Source: DAOUFU01 sp034429275
GTDB taxonomy: Bacteria; Chloroflexota; Anaerolineae; Aggregatilineales; Aggregatilineaceae
DNA length: 33,845 bases
Direction: 5' to 3'
NCBI GenBank assembly: GCA_034429275.1
Contig: DAOUFU010000251.1
Span: forward strand, 1 to 33,845
Both the position numbers and the translations under genes were made by a program. Of this stretch, positions 21,970-29,238 are shown piece by piece (position 1 is the first letter of the stretch; each line of letters opens with the position of its first letter). The notes beneath the pieces were generated by a model that saw nothing but the letters and a program-made list of their open reading frames with translations, was not told where the DNA came from and made no database searches.

Positions 21970-22866
21970 TTAGATGTTGTACACGTCTTTCAGCACCTTG
22001 AGCGCCAGCCGGTCGCCAAACCCGCGCTTGTCTTCGGCCAGGTCGTGCCCCGTTTCTTCCCATATCTCCCGTTGCGTGGGCGCATCCCAGATCACCTGGT
22101 AGTCACAGCCGGAAGGTCCCCAGCGCAAAATGAAGCGCTCGAAGTGCGGCTTGAGATATTCGACTGCTTCCTCCACCAGCGGATTGGTGATCGTCTCGGT
22201 CCGGTCGCCCAGGTGCAAAAAGCGCCGGATGGTCGCCACTTCGGAGATCAACACGCTGACGTCGCGCGTCAGGCGGCGAAATTTGGGAAAGTCGTTATAG
22301 GGTTCGATGCGGTAAAACTCATGCGGGACGACATCGAACACAATGTGTGCCTTCGCCTGCGCCGCGATTCGCATGGCTTCGTGGGTGGCCGCGGTGCGCG
22401 GCTGATCCGGGTGCATGAAGCAGTAACCCGACACATACAGCACGCGGCACCCTTCGATCTCGGCCTGGAAGCGCCGGACATCCTGGGCCGACAGGTACTG
22501 ATTGGCATTCGAGGGATTGTTCACCAGGAAGCGTATTCCGTGGCTGTCCCTGGCGATCAGCGCCAGCCCGGTCGGCACCTGGGAATCACGCACGACTCCG
22601 GCGGCCAGTTCTTCCTGTTCGAGCTGCAAGATGATGAATTCACCCTCAAAATCATCGCCCACTTTGCCCAGCAGCAGTGGCCGGTAGCCCATCTGCCGGG
22701 CGAACCGCGCGAAATTCAGGCCGCTGCCCCCCGGCTTTTTGTCGATGGGCATCCATTCGATTCTGCCATTGACCGTCAACTCGCCGAAGTGAAACGGCAG
22801 TTTACCCCGGACTACCCAGTCCAGGTTGATATCACCCATGATGATCAGGTCGTAGTTCTCCGGCAT
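21970..22866 (-). CDS. PfkB-family kinase with altered GAGD loop (second gene of TIR operon)
   Basis: The 298-residue protein has PfkB features: LIIMGDINLDWV at the N-terminus, PGGSGLNFARFARQMGY (GG motif), LLGKVGDDFEGEFI, and VFDVVPHEF/VLISEVATI in the centre. The C-terminal signature is degenerate: KRGFGDRLALKVL (Gly282-Phe-Gly-Asp285) instead of DTxGAGD. The catalytic Asp is kept but the anion hole is changed. It looks closer to the PfkB domain inside the TIR fusion (shared MGDIN, SGY..xxP, D-V-V-H and V-SE patterns) than to the kinase of the next gene, so these two probably arose by duplication. It starts 6 bp after the fusion gene ends. Active kinase or substrate-binding pseudokinase cannot be decided. 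Confidence 0.85.
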   Translation of the reverse strand: MPENYDLIIMGDINLDWVVRGKLPFHFGELTVNGRIEWMPIDKKPGGSGLNFARFARQMGYRPLLLGKVGDDFEGEFIILQLEQEELAAGVVRDSQVPTGLALIARDSHGIRFLVNNPSNANQYLSAQDVRRFQAEIEGCRVLYVSGYCFMHPDQPRTAATHEAMRIAAQAKAHIVFDVVPHEFYRIEPYNDFPKFRRLTRDVSVLISEVATIRRFLHLGDRTETITNPLVEEAVEYLKPHFERFILRWGPSGCDYQVIWDAPTQREIWEETGHDLAEDKRGFGDRLALKVLKDVYNI

Positions 22867-22872
22867 GGTGTC

Positions 22873-25662
22873 CTACTTTGCGATGGGGGCTTGCACAGCC
22901 TGCTTGATCGGGATCGGGAAATTCCAGTCGGACACTTTGTCGAAAGTCCACACCGGGCGGTTGAACTCTGTGGAGAGAATTTCCGCCAGGTGCTCCAGCG
23001 GCAGCCCGACGACGTTGCTGTAGCTGCCTTCGATCCTCTCGATGATGCGGATGCCCAGCCCCTGGATCGCGTATGCTCCGGCTCTGCCCAGCGGTTCCCC
23101 GGAGGCCGCATATTCCTCGATCTCACGGTCGCTCAAATTCGCCAGTGTGACCCTGGTCTCCACTGCATCGACGATAGTTTTTCTCTGTCCGTTGGTTGGA
23201 TCAACCCCGATGATCGCCATGCCGGTTACGGCGATGTGTGTCTTTCCGCTCAGGTAACGCAGGTCCTCTTCCGCCTCTGCGATCGTGGTGGGATGGCCGA
23301 CCATCTGCCACTCTTTGGTGACCGGGTCCTGCAGGATGATTTCGGTATCCGCGCCGATGATGAACTCGATGCTATCGCTGAAATCTCCCCTGCTCAGGAC
23401 GTCCTCGGCTTTTGCCAGGGCCAGCCGCTTCACCCGGTCGTAGGGCGACTCGTGTGGGATGTGGTCTTCGGGGACCTCGCTGATTCGAACCTGGATTTTT
23501 CGGGGTGACACAAGCTGGCACAGTAAGTCCAGCCTTTGTGGCGATTTCGAGGCCATCACAATTCGCGGAGACAGGAAACTGAAGACCTGCTGCGCCGTCC
23601 GGTAATCGGCGTAGCCCACTTTTCGCCGGGGAGTGCGGGCGATCTTGGTATAATCCAGCTCGAACAGTTCCGATATGGTGTGGCCGGTGATGATCGCCTC
23701 GTGGGTATAATTCGAGGTGCGCAGGATGGCCACAGCAAAATCCTCGCGCAGCCGCTCGGAGATACTCTCGCGGTGCTGCGTCCAGGCATCGACCTCCGCC
23801 CCTTGCTCAAAGGGGATATTGAACCACCGGAAGATTTCGGGGAACTCGGAGACGATCACTCCTTTGGGCCTGGTGTTTCTCTTGGGCCGGACAGTCCTGC
23901 TGATCTCCTCGTAGGTGATCTTCGAGTCCATGTGCACCACAATATCCAGGATGACGATGCACTGGGCATCGCGCGCGAGTTCCAGCATCTTGATGGCATT
24001 TTCTTTTCGGTTGGGGTCGATCAAGCTGTATCCTGAACAGTAAAACACATCGGTCTTTTCGATCTCACTTTTGGCGCGCTCCACGACAAAATCGGGCAGG
24101 GATTGGTTGGCATCCGTCAGAGTGATGGAGATGTCTTTTTTCGCCTGGTTACGCAGGATGATCGCGATGCTGGTTTCTTCGGCGGGGTCACGAGGCAAGA
24201 GCGGCGTAATCCCCAGGCGGGCCAGTTCGTTCTCGATTTCGAGACCGAGCGCATCGCGCCCAACGACGCCTACCACCACGCAGGATGTGAAGCCTGCTTC
24301 GCGTGCCCCTTTGGCGAAGTTGATGGCCGTTCCTCCCGCGCCGCGCCGGATATCGTCAAGCACTTTTTTGCCGGGCGCTTTCAAGTCAGCGAAGAAATCC
24401 TCCGGCAGCCTGTCATAGATGAAGTCATAGTTGATGTCGCCCATACACAGCGCCGAAAATTCTGGGTCGGAATAGGCTACCCCGTTTTCGCTGATGACCG
24501 ATTGGAAGGTGGGAAGCATGAACCGGTCGCCGAAGTGCTCCTGAAGCACGCTGATGAATTCGCGCACAGGCAGCCCTACGATGTTGCTGTAGCTCCCTGA
24601 GATGCCCTCAAACAGGGCGACTCCTTTTTCCTGGATGCCGAATGCGCCCGCTTTGTCATAAGGTTCAGCGCTGTTGATATAGCTGGTGATGTCTTCTTCA
24701 GAATATTCACGGAGCTTGGCGTCGGTGATCGTGGTTTTGGTCACCGGGTGCTGGAGATCGTTGGCCAGGGCAGCGGCTATGCTGGTAATCATCTTGATCT
24801 GTTTGCCCCGCATTTTGCGCAGCATGTCGAATGCGCGGCTGCGTGCATCTTCGAAATCCTGAGGACCGGCGAATTCGATCGCCCTTCTCAGCGGCGTATC
24901 GAGGATTTGATTGTCGCACACCGCGATCGTATCGACTCCCACCACCAGGGTATCGGCCAGGTTGATATCCGTGCCCAAAATGCTGCGGAGCCGGGTCCAG
25001 TCGGTTGCCACATAGTTGATTTTTTCGCGCGCTGTTTCCTCTGCATACCGGATGCAGTCCTCAAGCCGGGAGTTTTCGGTGGTGTCTTCTTCGAGATGCA
25101 CTGAGGCATGGACGGCATAATAATCGATGCCTTCGTACCATCCGATCTGCCTCAGAAGCTCTTTCCGCCGGGGAGACTTCGAGGTCAGCAGGATCGAGGG
25201 CACCGGTAAATAGTCCACCCTGATCCGGTCAAGAATGGACAGGACATCGCGCTCCCAGTTCTCTTCGGTGAGCCGGACGGCCTGCCAGTCGCACAATCCT
25301 CTCAGAACATCGGGCAGGCTGTCTCTGGGGGGCATTCGGGCTTCATTCACCAGGGCCGGAACGATGGTGATGTTGTGCTCCAGAGCGTACTGAATTTCCT
25401 TGCGGACCCAGTCCTCCGGGTCATCAATACGGCGGCGACCGTACTCATCCTGGCAGGTGAGCCATTCATTGCCGATCACAGCAACCACCAGCGAGGAACT
25501 TGCGAGCTTCTCCGCGATCTCTCTGGCCCATCGATCGCCAGCCCTGATCGCATCGCGGTCAAAAAACACCATATCGCGATCGCGATAGGCGTCTTTCAAG
25601 CCCATCCAGATGTTTCTGGCTTCGGCTTGCGAATCTTGCCTGCGGTAACTGATGAATATCAT
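22873..25662 (-). CDS. TIR - Maf - PfkB - Maf fusion protein
   Basis: The ATG at 25662 gives MIFISYRRQDSQ, a typical TIR start, with GAGG upstream; 929 residues. Domains: TIR ~1-150 (MIFISYRR, VFFDRD, LVVAVIGNEWL, DWVRKEIQYAL with the Glu89 position of the NADase site); Maf pyrophosphatase ~155-375 (LLTSKSPRRKELL, VVGVDTIAV, EPYDKAGAFGIQ, GSYSNIVGLP); PfkB ~403-695 (MGDINYD, GAGGTAINFAKGAREAG, FYCSGYSL, VGYAD with Asp686); second Maf ~700-895 (MASKSPQRLDLL, IIGADTEI, SGEPLGRAGAYAIQG, GSYSNVVGLPL). No signal peptide or TM helix. Family knowledge: TIR domains cleave NAD+, Maf proteins hydrolyse nucleoside triphosphates, PfkB proteins phosphorylate sugars or nucleosides. It is first of three tightly packed genes. 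Base composition is lower in GC than the flanking genes. A defence or signalling role is inferred. Confidence 0.9.
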   Translation of the reverse strand: MIFISYRRQDSQAEARNIWMGLKDAYRDRDMVFFDRDAIRAGDRWAREIAEKLASSSLVVAVIGNEWLTCQDEYGRRRIDDPEDWVRKEIQYALEHNITIVPALVNEARMPPRDSLPDVLRGLCDWQAVRLTEENWERDVLSILDRIRVDYLPVPSILLTSKSPRRKELLRQIGWYEGIDYYAVHASVHLEEDTTENSRLEDCIRYAEETAREKINYVATDWTRLRSILGTDINLADTLVVGVDTIAVCDNQILDTPLRRAIEFAGPQDFEDARSRAFDMLRKMRGKQIKMITSIAAALANDLQHPVTKTTITDAKLREYSEEDITSYINSAEPYDKAGAFGIQEKGVALFEGISGSYSNIVGLPVREFISVLQEHFGDRFMLPTFQSVISENGVAYSDPEFSALCMGDINYDFIYDRLPEDFFADLKAPGKKVLDDIRRGAGGTAINFAKGAREAGFTSCVVVGVVGRDALGLEIENELARLGITPLLPRDPAEETSIAIILRNQAKKDISITLTDANQSLPDFVVERAKSEIEKTDVFYCSGYSLIDPNRKENAIKMLELARDAQCIVILDIVVHMDSKITYEEISRTVRPKRNTRPKGVIVSEFPEIFRWFNIPFEQGAEVDAWTQHRESISERLREDFAVAILRTSNYTHEAIITGHTISELFELDYTKIARTPRRKVGYADYRTAQQVFSFLSPRIVMASKSPQRLDLLCQLVSPRKIQVRISEVPEDHIPHESPYDRVKRLALAKAEDVLSRGDFSDSIEFIIGADTEIILQDPVTKEWQMVGHPTTIAEAEEDLRYLSGKTHIAVTGMAIIGVDPTNGQRKTIVDAVETRVTLANLSDREIEEYAASGEPLGRAGAYAIQGLGIRIIERIEGSYSNVVGLPLEHLAEILSTEFNRPVWTFDKVSDWNFPIPIKQAVQAPIAK

Positions 25663-25858
25663 TGGGCGCGTACCTCGATTTCCAAAAGGCTCTACGGCAG
25701 CAAATAGGAACACAACGCGGGCAGGCGATCGATCGGAACGCGCGGCGAGGGGCGCTGCCTGCGATGAGAAATCTTCAATTCACAAGGTTACGATTGGTGT
25801 ATTGCAGTGTAAGGTGAAAGCTTATGGCCTAATCATTGCCATGTAATGCTAAAAATAT

Positions 25859-25887
25859 AGTATAGGCCAGCTTTCCGCGGAAATCAA
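25859..25887 (-). promoter_or_regulatory. Promoter of TIR operon with palindromic operator in the spacer
   Basis: On the minus strand: -35 TTGATT (25882-25887), a 17-bp spacer and -10 TATACT (25859-25864). A perfect 12-bp palindrome TTTCCGCGGAAA (25872-25883) fills most of the spacer and overlaps the -35, the position expected for a repressor or a MerR-like operator. The leader to the ATG at 25662 would be about 190 nt, with no gene or clear structure in it. Confidence 0.6.
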
Positions 25888-26062
25888 ACCCCCTGAGCCG
25901 GGGTGTTTCGCCACACTCAAGTGTGCGCCTATGCCCAGAATCTGAAAGCGCACTGAAGGCGCTGGCAAAGTTGGTCGGCGGCGGGGTACCTCTCAAGCTC
26001 CCTTTGGGGGGCTTACACGGCCCGCTGGCGACCAGCGGGCCGCCAACGCCATGCAGAAGCGG
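25888..26062. other. Cluster of inverted repeats between TIR operon and polysaccharide cluster
   Basis: No gene is supported. CACACT/AGTGTG (25912-25925, loop CA), AAGCTCCC/GGGGGCTT (about 25994-26013) and a perfect 11-bp stem CGGCCCGCTGG/CCAGCGGGCCG (26018-26042, loop CGA) follow each other. The last lies 20 bp past the glycosyltransferase stop and can serve as its transcription end, though it lacks a T-tract. The group may be the footprint of a lost element. Confidence 0.4.
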
Positions 26063-26941
26063 TCAGGCGTTCGCTCGCCGCCTGCTGACCCGGTCGAGCA
26101 GGTGGCGCACGTTGCGCCGCAGGGCGATCACCGGGTGCTGCGCCAGCGCGCGCAGGTAGTAGCTTCGCGCGTCGCGACGGCTGTTCCGCAGCATCGCCAG
26201 TTCCGCCAGGTGCAAGTAGGCCCTGGCCCGGTCGGATCGATCCGCCCAGCGCAGATGGGGCAGGTTGCGCACAATCGTCTGTTCGCGTGCGATCATCACC
26301 TGCGGCCTGTACTGATCGGTCAGCGAGCTGCCGTGCGCGCGGTACAGGTACAGATCGCGGTGCAGGGGAGTGAGGGTGAACTGCGCCGACGCCCGCAGCC
26401 AGAAGTCATAATCCTCGGCCAGGAACAGGTCTTCGGCATAGCCGCCCAGCGCCTCGTGAACGGCTCGCCGGTACAAAAAACACGCCCTTACGACAGATTT
26501 GTAGACCAGCGCGCGGGGATCGGCGACGGTCTCTTGTTTGATGACCTGTCCCTGGGCGTCGATCAGGCTGTAGTCGGCGTAGACAACATCTGTGTCCGGG
26601 TGCGCGTCCAGGAACTCGACCAGCGTCTGGAGGGCGTGGGGACGATACAGATTATCGTCCGAGGTCCAGGTCAGGTAATCGCCCCTGGCGGCGCGGAAGC
26701 CGGTATTCAGTGCGCCGGGCAGGCGCTTGTTCTGGTCGTGACGGATGATGTGGATGCGGGGGTCGCGCGCGGCGAACCGGCCCAGAATCTGCGGCGTGTC
26801 GTCGGAAGACGCATCATCAACCGCGATCAGCTCCCAGTCGGTGTAGGTTTGATCCAGGCAGCTCTGGATCGACTCCGTCAGGAAGGACGCCCCGTTATAG
26901 GTGGGCAGCACAATGGACACGCGCGGAGTGGACTCGGTCAT
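26063..26941 (-). CDS. Family 2 glycosyltransferase
   Basis: The 292-residue protein has the GT-A fold of family 2: VSIVLPTYNGASFLTESIQSCLDQTYTDWELIAVDDASSDDT at the N-terminus, the metal/nucleotide-sugar Asp motif in YLTWTSDDNLY (residues ~90-97), and the acceptor-side ED motif in EDLFLAEDYDFWLR. A Arg-rich C-terminal tail could sit on the membrane surface. It should transfer a sugar from a nucleotide sugar to a growing surface glycan. Its start overlaps the epimerase stop in ATGA (26938-26941), so it is last in a three-gene operon. Confidence 0.92.
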   Translation of the reverse strand: MTESTPRVSIVLPTYNGASFLTESIQSCLDQTYTDWELIAVDDASSDDTPQILGRFAARDPRIHIIRHDQNKRLPGALNTGFRAARGDYLTWTSDDNLYRPHALQTLVEFLDAHPDTDVVYADYSLIDAQGQVIKQETVADPRALVYKSVVRACFLYRRAVHEALGGYAEDLFLAEDYDFWLRASAQFTLTPLHRDLYLYRAHGSSLTDQYRPQVMIAREQTIVRNLPHLRWADRSDRARAYLHLAELAMLRNSRRDARSYYLRALAQHPVIALRRNVRHLLDRVSRRRANA

Positions 26942-28059
26942 GCTGGCTGCTCCAGGATGATCTTGACGATGCGCTCGGCGGCGTGACCGTCGCCATAGGG
27001 ATTGTCGCCGCGCGTCATGGCGGCGTGGGCTACCGGGTCGGAGAGTAGCCGCGAGGCCTCGGCCACGATCCGCTCGCGGTTAGGGCCGGTCAGGCGCGCC
27101 ACCCCCGCAGTGATCCCTTCCGGGCGCTCGGTGGCTTCGCGCATGACCAGCACCGGCACGCCAAAGGTGGGCGCTTCTTCCTGGATGCCGCCCGAATCGG
27201 TCAACACCAGGGTGGAGCGCCGCATCAGGTTGGCCAGCGCGCGGTAATCCAGCGGATCGAGCAGCAGCATATTGGGCAGATCGGAGAGCATCTCGCGGAC
27301 CGGCTGCTGCACATTGGGATTGAGATGGACCGGGAAGACAAACGTCACGCCCTCCGGCTCGAACCGCCCGGCGAGATCACGCAGCGCCAGGCATATCTCG
27401 CGGAAGGCGGGGCCAAAGTGCTCGCGGCGGTGCGCCGTCACCAACACCCGCCGCCGGTCCTGCGGCACAACCGCCAACGGACTCGCGGCCCAGTCGAACG
27501 GCTGCGCGGTGATCGCCAGCAGCGCATCCACGATCGGGTTGCCGGTCAAAAAGATCGCCGGGGGCGGGCAGCCTTCTTCCAGCAGAGTCTGGCGAGCGGT
27601 CTCGGTGGGGGCGAAGTAGATATCGGCGGCCAGGTCGGCGATGCGCCGGTTCAGTTCTTCGGGGAAGGGCATGAATTTGTGCCCGGTGCGCAGCCCTGCC
27701 TCGACATGGCCAAACCTCACGCGGTGGTAGTGGGCGATCAGCGCCGACGCCAGCACGGTCGTGGTATCGCCCACCGCCAGAATCCAATCCGGCTGCACCT
27801 GCTGAACCACGTCATCCAGCCCGGTCAGCAGGTGAGCGGTCAGCCGGGCCAGCGATTGATCTGCCTGCATCACCGCCAGGTCAAAATCGGGCACCAGGCC
27901 AAACAGGTCGAGCGCCTGGGCCAGCATGTGGCGGTGCTGCCCGGTGGAGCAGACCACCGACCGGATGCTGTCGGGGTGATGGGCAAGCTCCCGGATGATG
28001 GGGGCCATCTTGATGGCTTCGGGTCGTGTGCCGACCACGCTGAGAACGCTGATACTCAT
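26938..28059 (-). CDS. wecB: UDP-N-acetylglucosamine 2-epimerase (non-hydrolysing)
   Basis: The ATG at 28059 follows GGGAG. The 373-residue protein matches the usual family length and motifs: VVGTRPEAIKMAP at the N-terminus, GDTTTVLASALIA, GHVEAGLRTG, FPEELNRR, TGNPIVDALL, TAHRREHFG, and TDSGGIQEEAPTFGVPVLVMREATERPEG for UDP binding. It interconverts UDP-GlcNAc and UDP-ManNAc in the cytoplasm, supplying ManNAc for surface polysaccharide. Neighbouring glycosyltransferases on both sides fit that role. The frame continues upstream of the chosen start but without a ribosome site. The symbol is by family; pathway end-product is unknown. Confidence 0.93.
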   Translation of the reverse strand: MSISVLSVVGTRPEAIKMAPIIRELAHHPDSIRSVVCSTGQHRHMLAQALDLFGLVPDFDLAVMQADQSLARLTAHLLTGLDDVVQQVQPDWILAVGDTTTVLASALIAHYHRVRFGHVEAGLRTGHKFMPFPEELNRRIADLAADIYFAPTETARQTLLEEGCPPPAIFLTGNPIVDALLAITAQPFDWAASPLAVVPQDRRRVLVTAHRREHFGPAFREICLALRDLAGRFEPEGVTFVFPVHLNPNVQQPVREMLSDLPNMLLLDPLDYRALANLMRRSTLVLTDSGGIQEEAPTFGVPVLVMREATERPEGITAGVARLTGPNRERIVAEASRLLSDPVAHAAMTRGDNPYGDGHAAERIVKIILEQPA

Positions 28060-28085
28060 TTCATTCTGCTCCCACAGAGTCAGGA

Positions 28086-29057
28086 TCAGGGTTTGACCAG
28101 GCCCAGGCGGGCCAGCAGCGGGCGCAGCCCGGCCCGGTTGATGATCGCGCGCGGGAGGGCGCGCAGCCGCCGCGATCGAGCCGCGCGGCGCTGCCCGCGC
28201 TGCCAGGCCAGCAAACGCGCATCGGCACCCGGTCCCCACATCCGGTCGGCGATGGCATCCGGCAGATCGCTGCCCGCGCTGCCCCAGGCCAGCCAGTTCT
28301 CGCGCAGCAGGTCCGGGTCCACCGGGCGCAGGCGATCCCATTGGCGGTGGCGCATCAGCACGATGTCGATTTCGACCCATTCCAGCGGGTTGCCCGATGC
28401 GCTGAGGTTTCCTGCATGAAGGATGAACATCCCCGCGTTGTGCGTGCCAGGGCAGTAGCGCGCAGCCCGCACCGCCGCTCGCGCCGACCACTCAAAATCC
28501 CCGGCGATGCGGAAATGCTCGTCGAATGGCCCGGCCTGCTCATAAAGCGTGCGGGCGAACATGAAAAACGGGCTGAACGCGGCTTTGGGCGAGATGATGT
28601 CTGGGCGGTAAGGGGCCGGGTAGTTTCGACTTGTCGTCCAGCCCATGCCCATCCACCGGTGCCGGATGCGCTGGGTGAACGGGAAATCGACCACCTGGCA
28701 GCCGCCCGCAATCAGGCGCTGCCCCTCGATCAGCGCGTCGGCAGTGCGCACATCATCCACGTTCCAGATGCCGATGCACCCGCTGCTGGCCGCGGTCACA
28801 CCCCGGTTCCACGATGCATACAGCGACTCGCGCGGCACGTGCAGGATCACCGGGTGGACTGCCCCCTGCGATTCCGCTTGTTCGGCCAGCCGGTCGATCA
28901 GCGCGCGCTCGGCGGGCGAGGCGTCGTTAGCGACGATCACCACTTCCAGGGCCAATCCCGCAGCGCGAAGCTGCGCGCCCACGGCCAGCAGGGCCGCGCT
29001 GTAAGCGGCGAGGTGTTCCTCTGCGCGAAAGAGGGACGTAATCAGCGAGATGTCCAA
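28086..29057 (-). CDS. Family 2-like glycosyltransferase, TTG start
   Basis: The start is a TTG at 29057 (DISLITSLFRAEEHLAAY), preceded by GAAGGA at good spacing; there is no better ATG. The 323-residue protein has the GT-A fold: LEVVIVANDASPAERALID, ASWNRGVTAASSGCIGIWNVDDVRTADAL (the Asp-Asp motif) and FDEHFRIAGDFEWSARAAV. It lacks the exact canonical spacing of family 2, so it is a divergent member. It begins the operon that continues with the epimerase 26 bp downstream and a second glycosyltransferase. Acceptor sugar unknown. Confidence 0.85.
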   Translation of the reverse strand: MDISLITSLFRAEEHLAAYSAALLAVGAQLRAAGLALEVVIVANDASPAERALIDRLAEQAESQGAVHPVILHVPRESLYASWNRGVTAASSGCIGIWNVDDVRTADALIEGQRLIAGGCQVVDFPFTQRIRHRWMGMGWTTSRNYPAPYRPDIISPKAAFSPFFMFARTLYEQAGPFDEHFRIAGDFEWSARAAVRAARYCPGTHNAGMFILHAGNLSASGNPLEWVEIDIVLMRHRQWDRLRPVDPDLLRENWLAWGSAGSDLPDAIADRMWGPGADARLLAWQRGQRRAARSRRLRALPRAIINRAGLRPLLARLGLVKP

Positions 29058-29110
29058 AACGGTCCTTCAGGTGTGTGGTTCTGCCGGGTATGCGGCTGGT
29101 CTGGCGGGCT

Positions 29111-29139
29111 ATTCTGGCGTATGAATCGCAGAATGGCAA
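29111..29139 (-). promoter_or_regulatory. Promoter of the polysaccharide operon
   Basis: On the minus strand: TTGCCA (29134-29139), a 17-bp spacer and CAGAAT (29111-29116), giving a leader of about 47 nt before the TTG start. Just upstream, GGCAAACGCG is repeated in tandem 11 bp apart (29149-29158 and 29160-29169). Confidence 0.5.
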
Positions 29140-29185
29140 CCCATGTCAGGCAAACGCGGGGCAAACGCGAGGGGATCGTGTTCCG

Positions 29186-29225
29186 ATGTGCACCGGCCCA
29201 CTCTCACAGGCCGGTGCACATTTCT
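29186..29225. terminator. 13-bp perfect hairpin after the CocE/NonD hydrolase gene
   Basis: ATGTGCACCGGCC pairs perfectly with GGCCGGTGCACAT around a 10-nt loop, starting 17 bp past the hydrolase stop. The T-rich tail (TTTCTT) is on the plus strand, so by sequence it is a better plus-strand terminator, but its place fits the end of the minus-strand hydrolase gene. Confidence 0.6.
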
Positions 29226-29238
29226 TCGCGGAACGCAC

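Noticed and set aside
21307..23508. Long open frame on the plus strand opposite the PfkB and TIR-fusion genes (733 codons)
   Set aside because: Antisense to conserved PfkB and Maf motifs; composition is that of an antisense frame and no ribosome site or domain is seen.
25912..26042. Hairpin series as the end of an IS200/IS605-like element or RNA gene
   Set aside because: Suggestive hairpins, but no transposase, no remnant of one, and no conserved core that I can recognise.
29149..29169. Tandem GGCAAACGCG repeat with 11-bp period
   Set aside because: Only two short copies; could be an operator of the polysaccharide promoter but may equally be chance, so it is mentioned only with that promoter.
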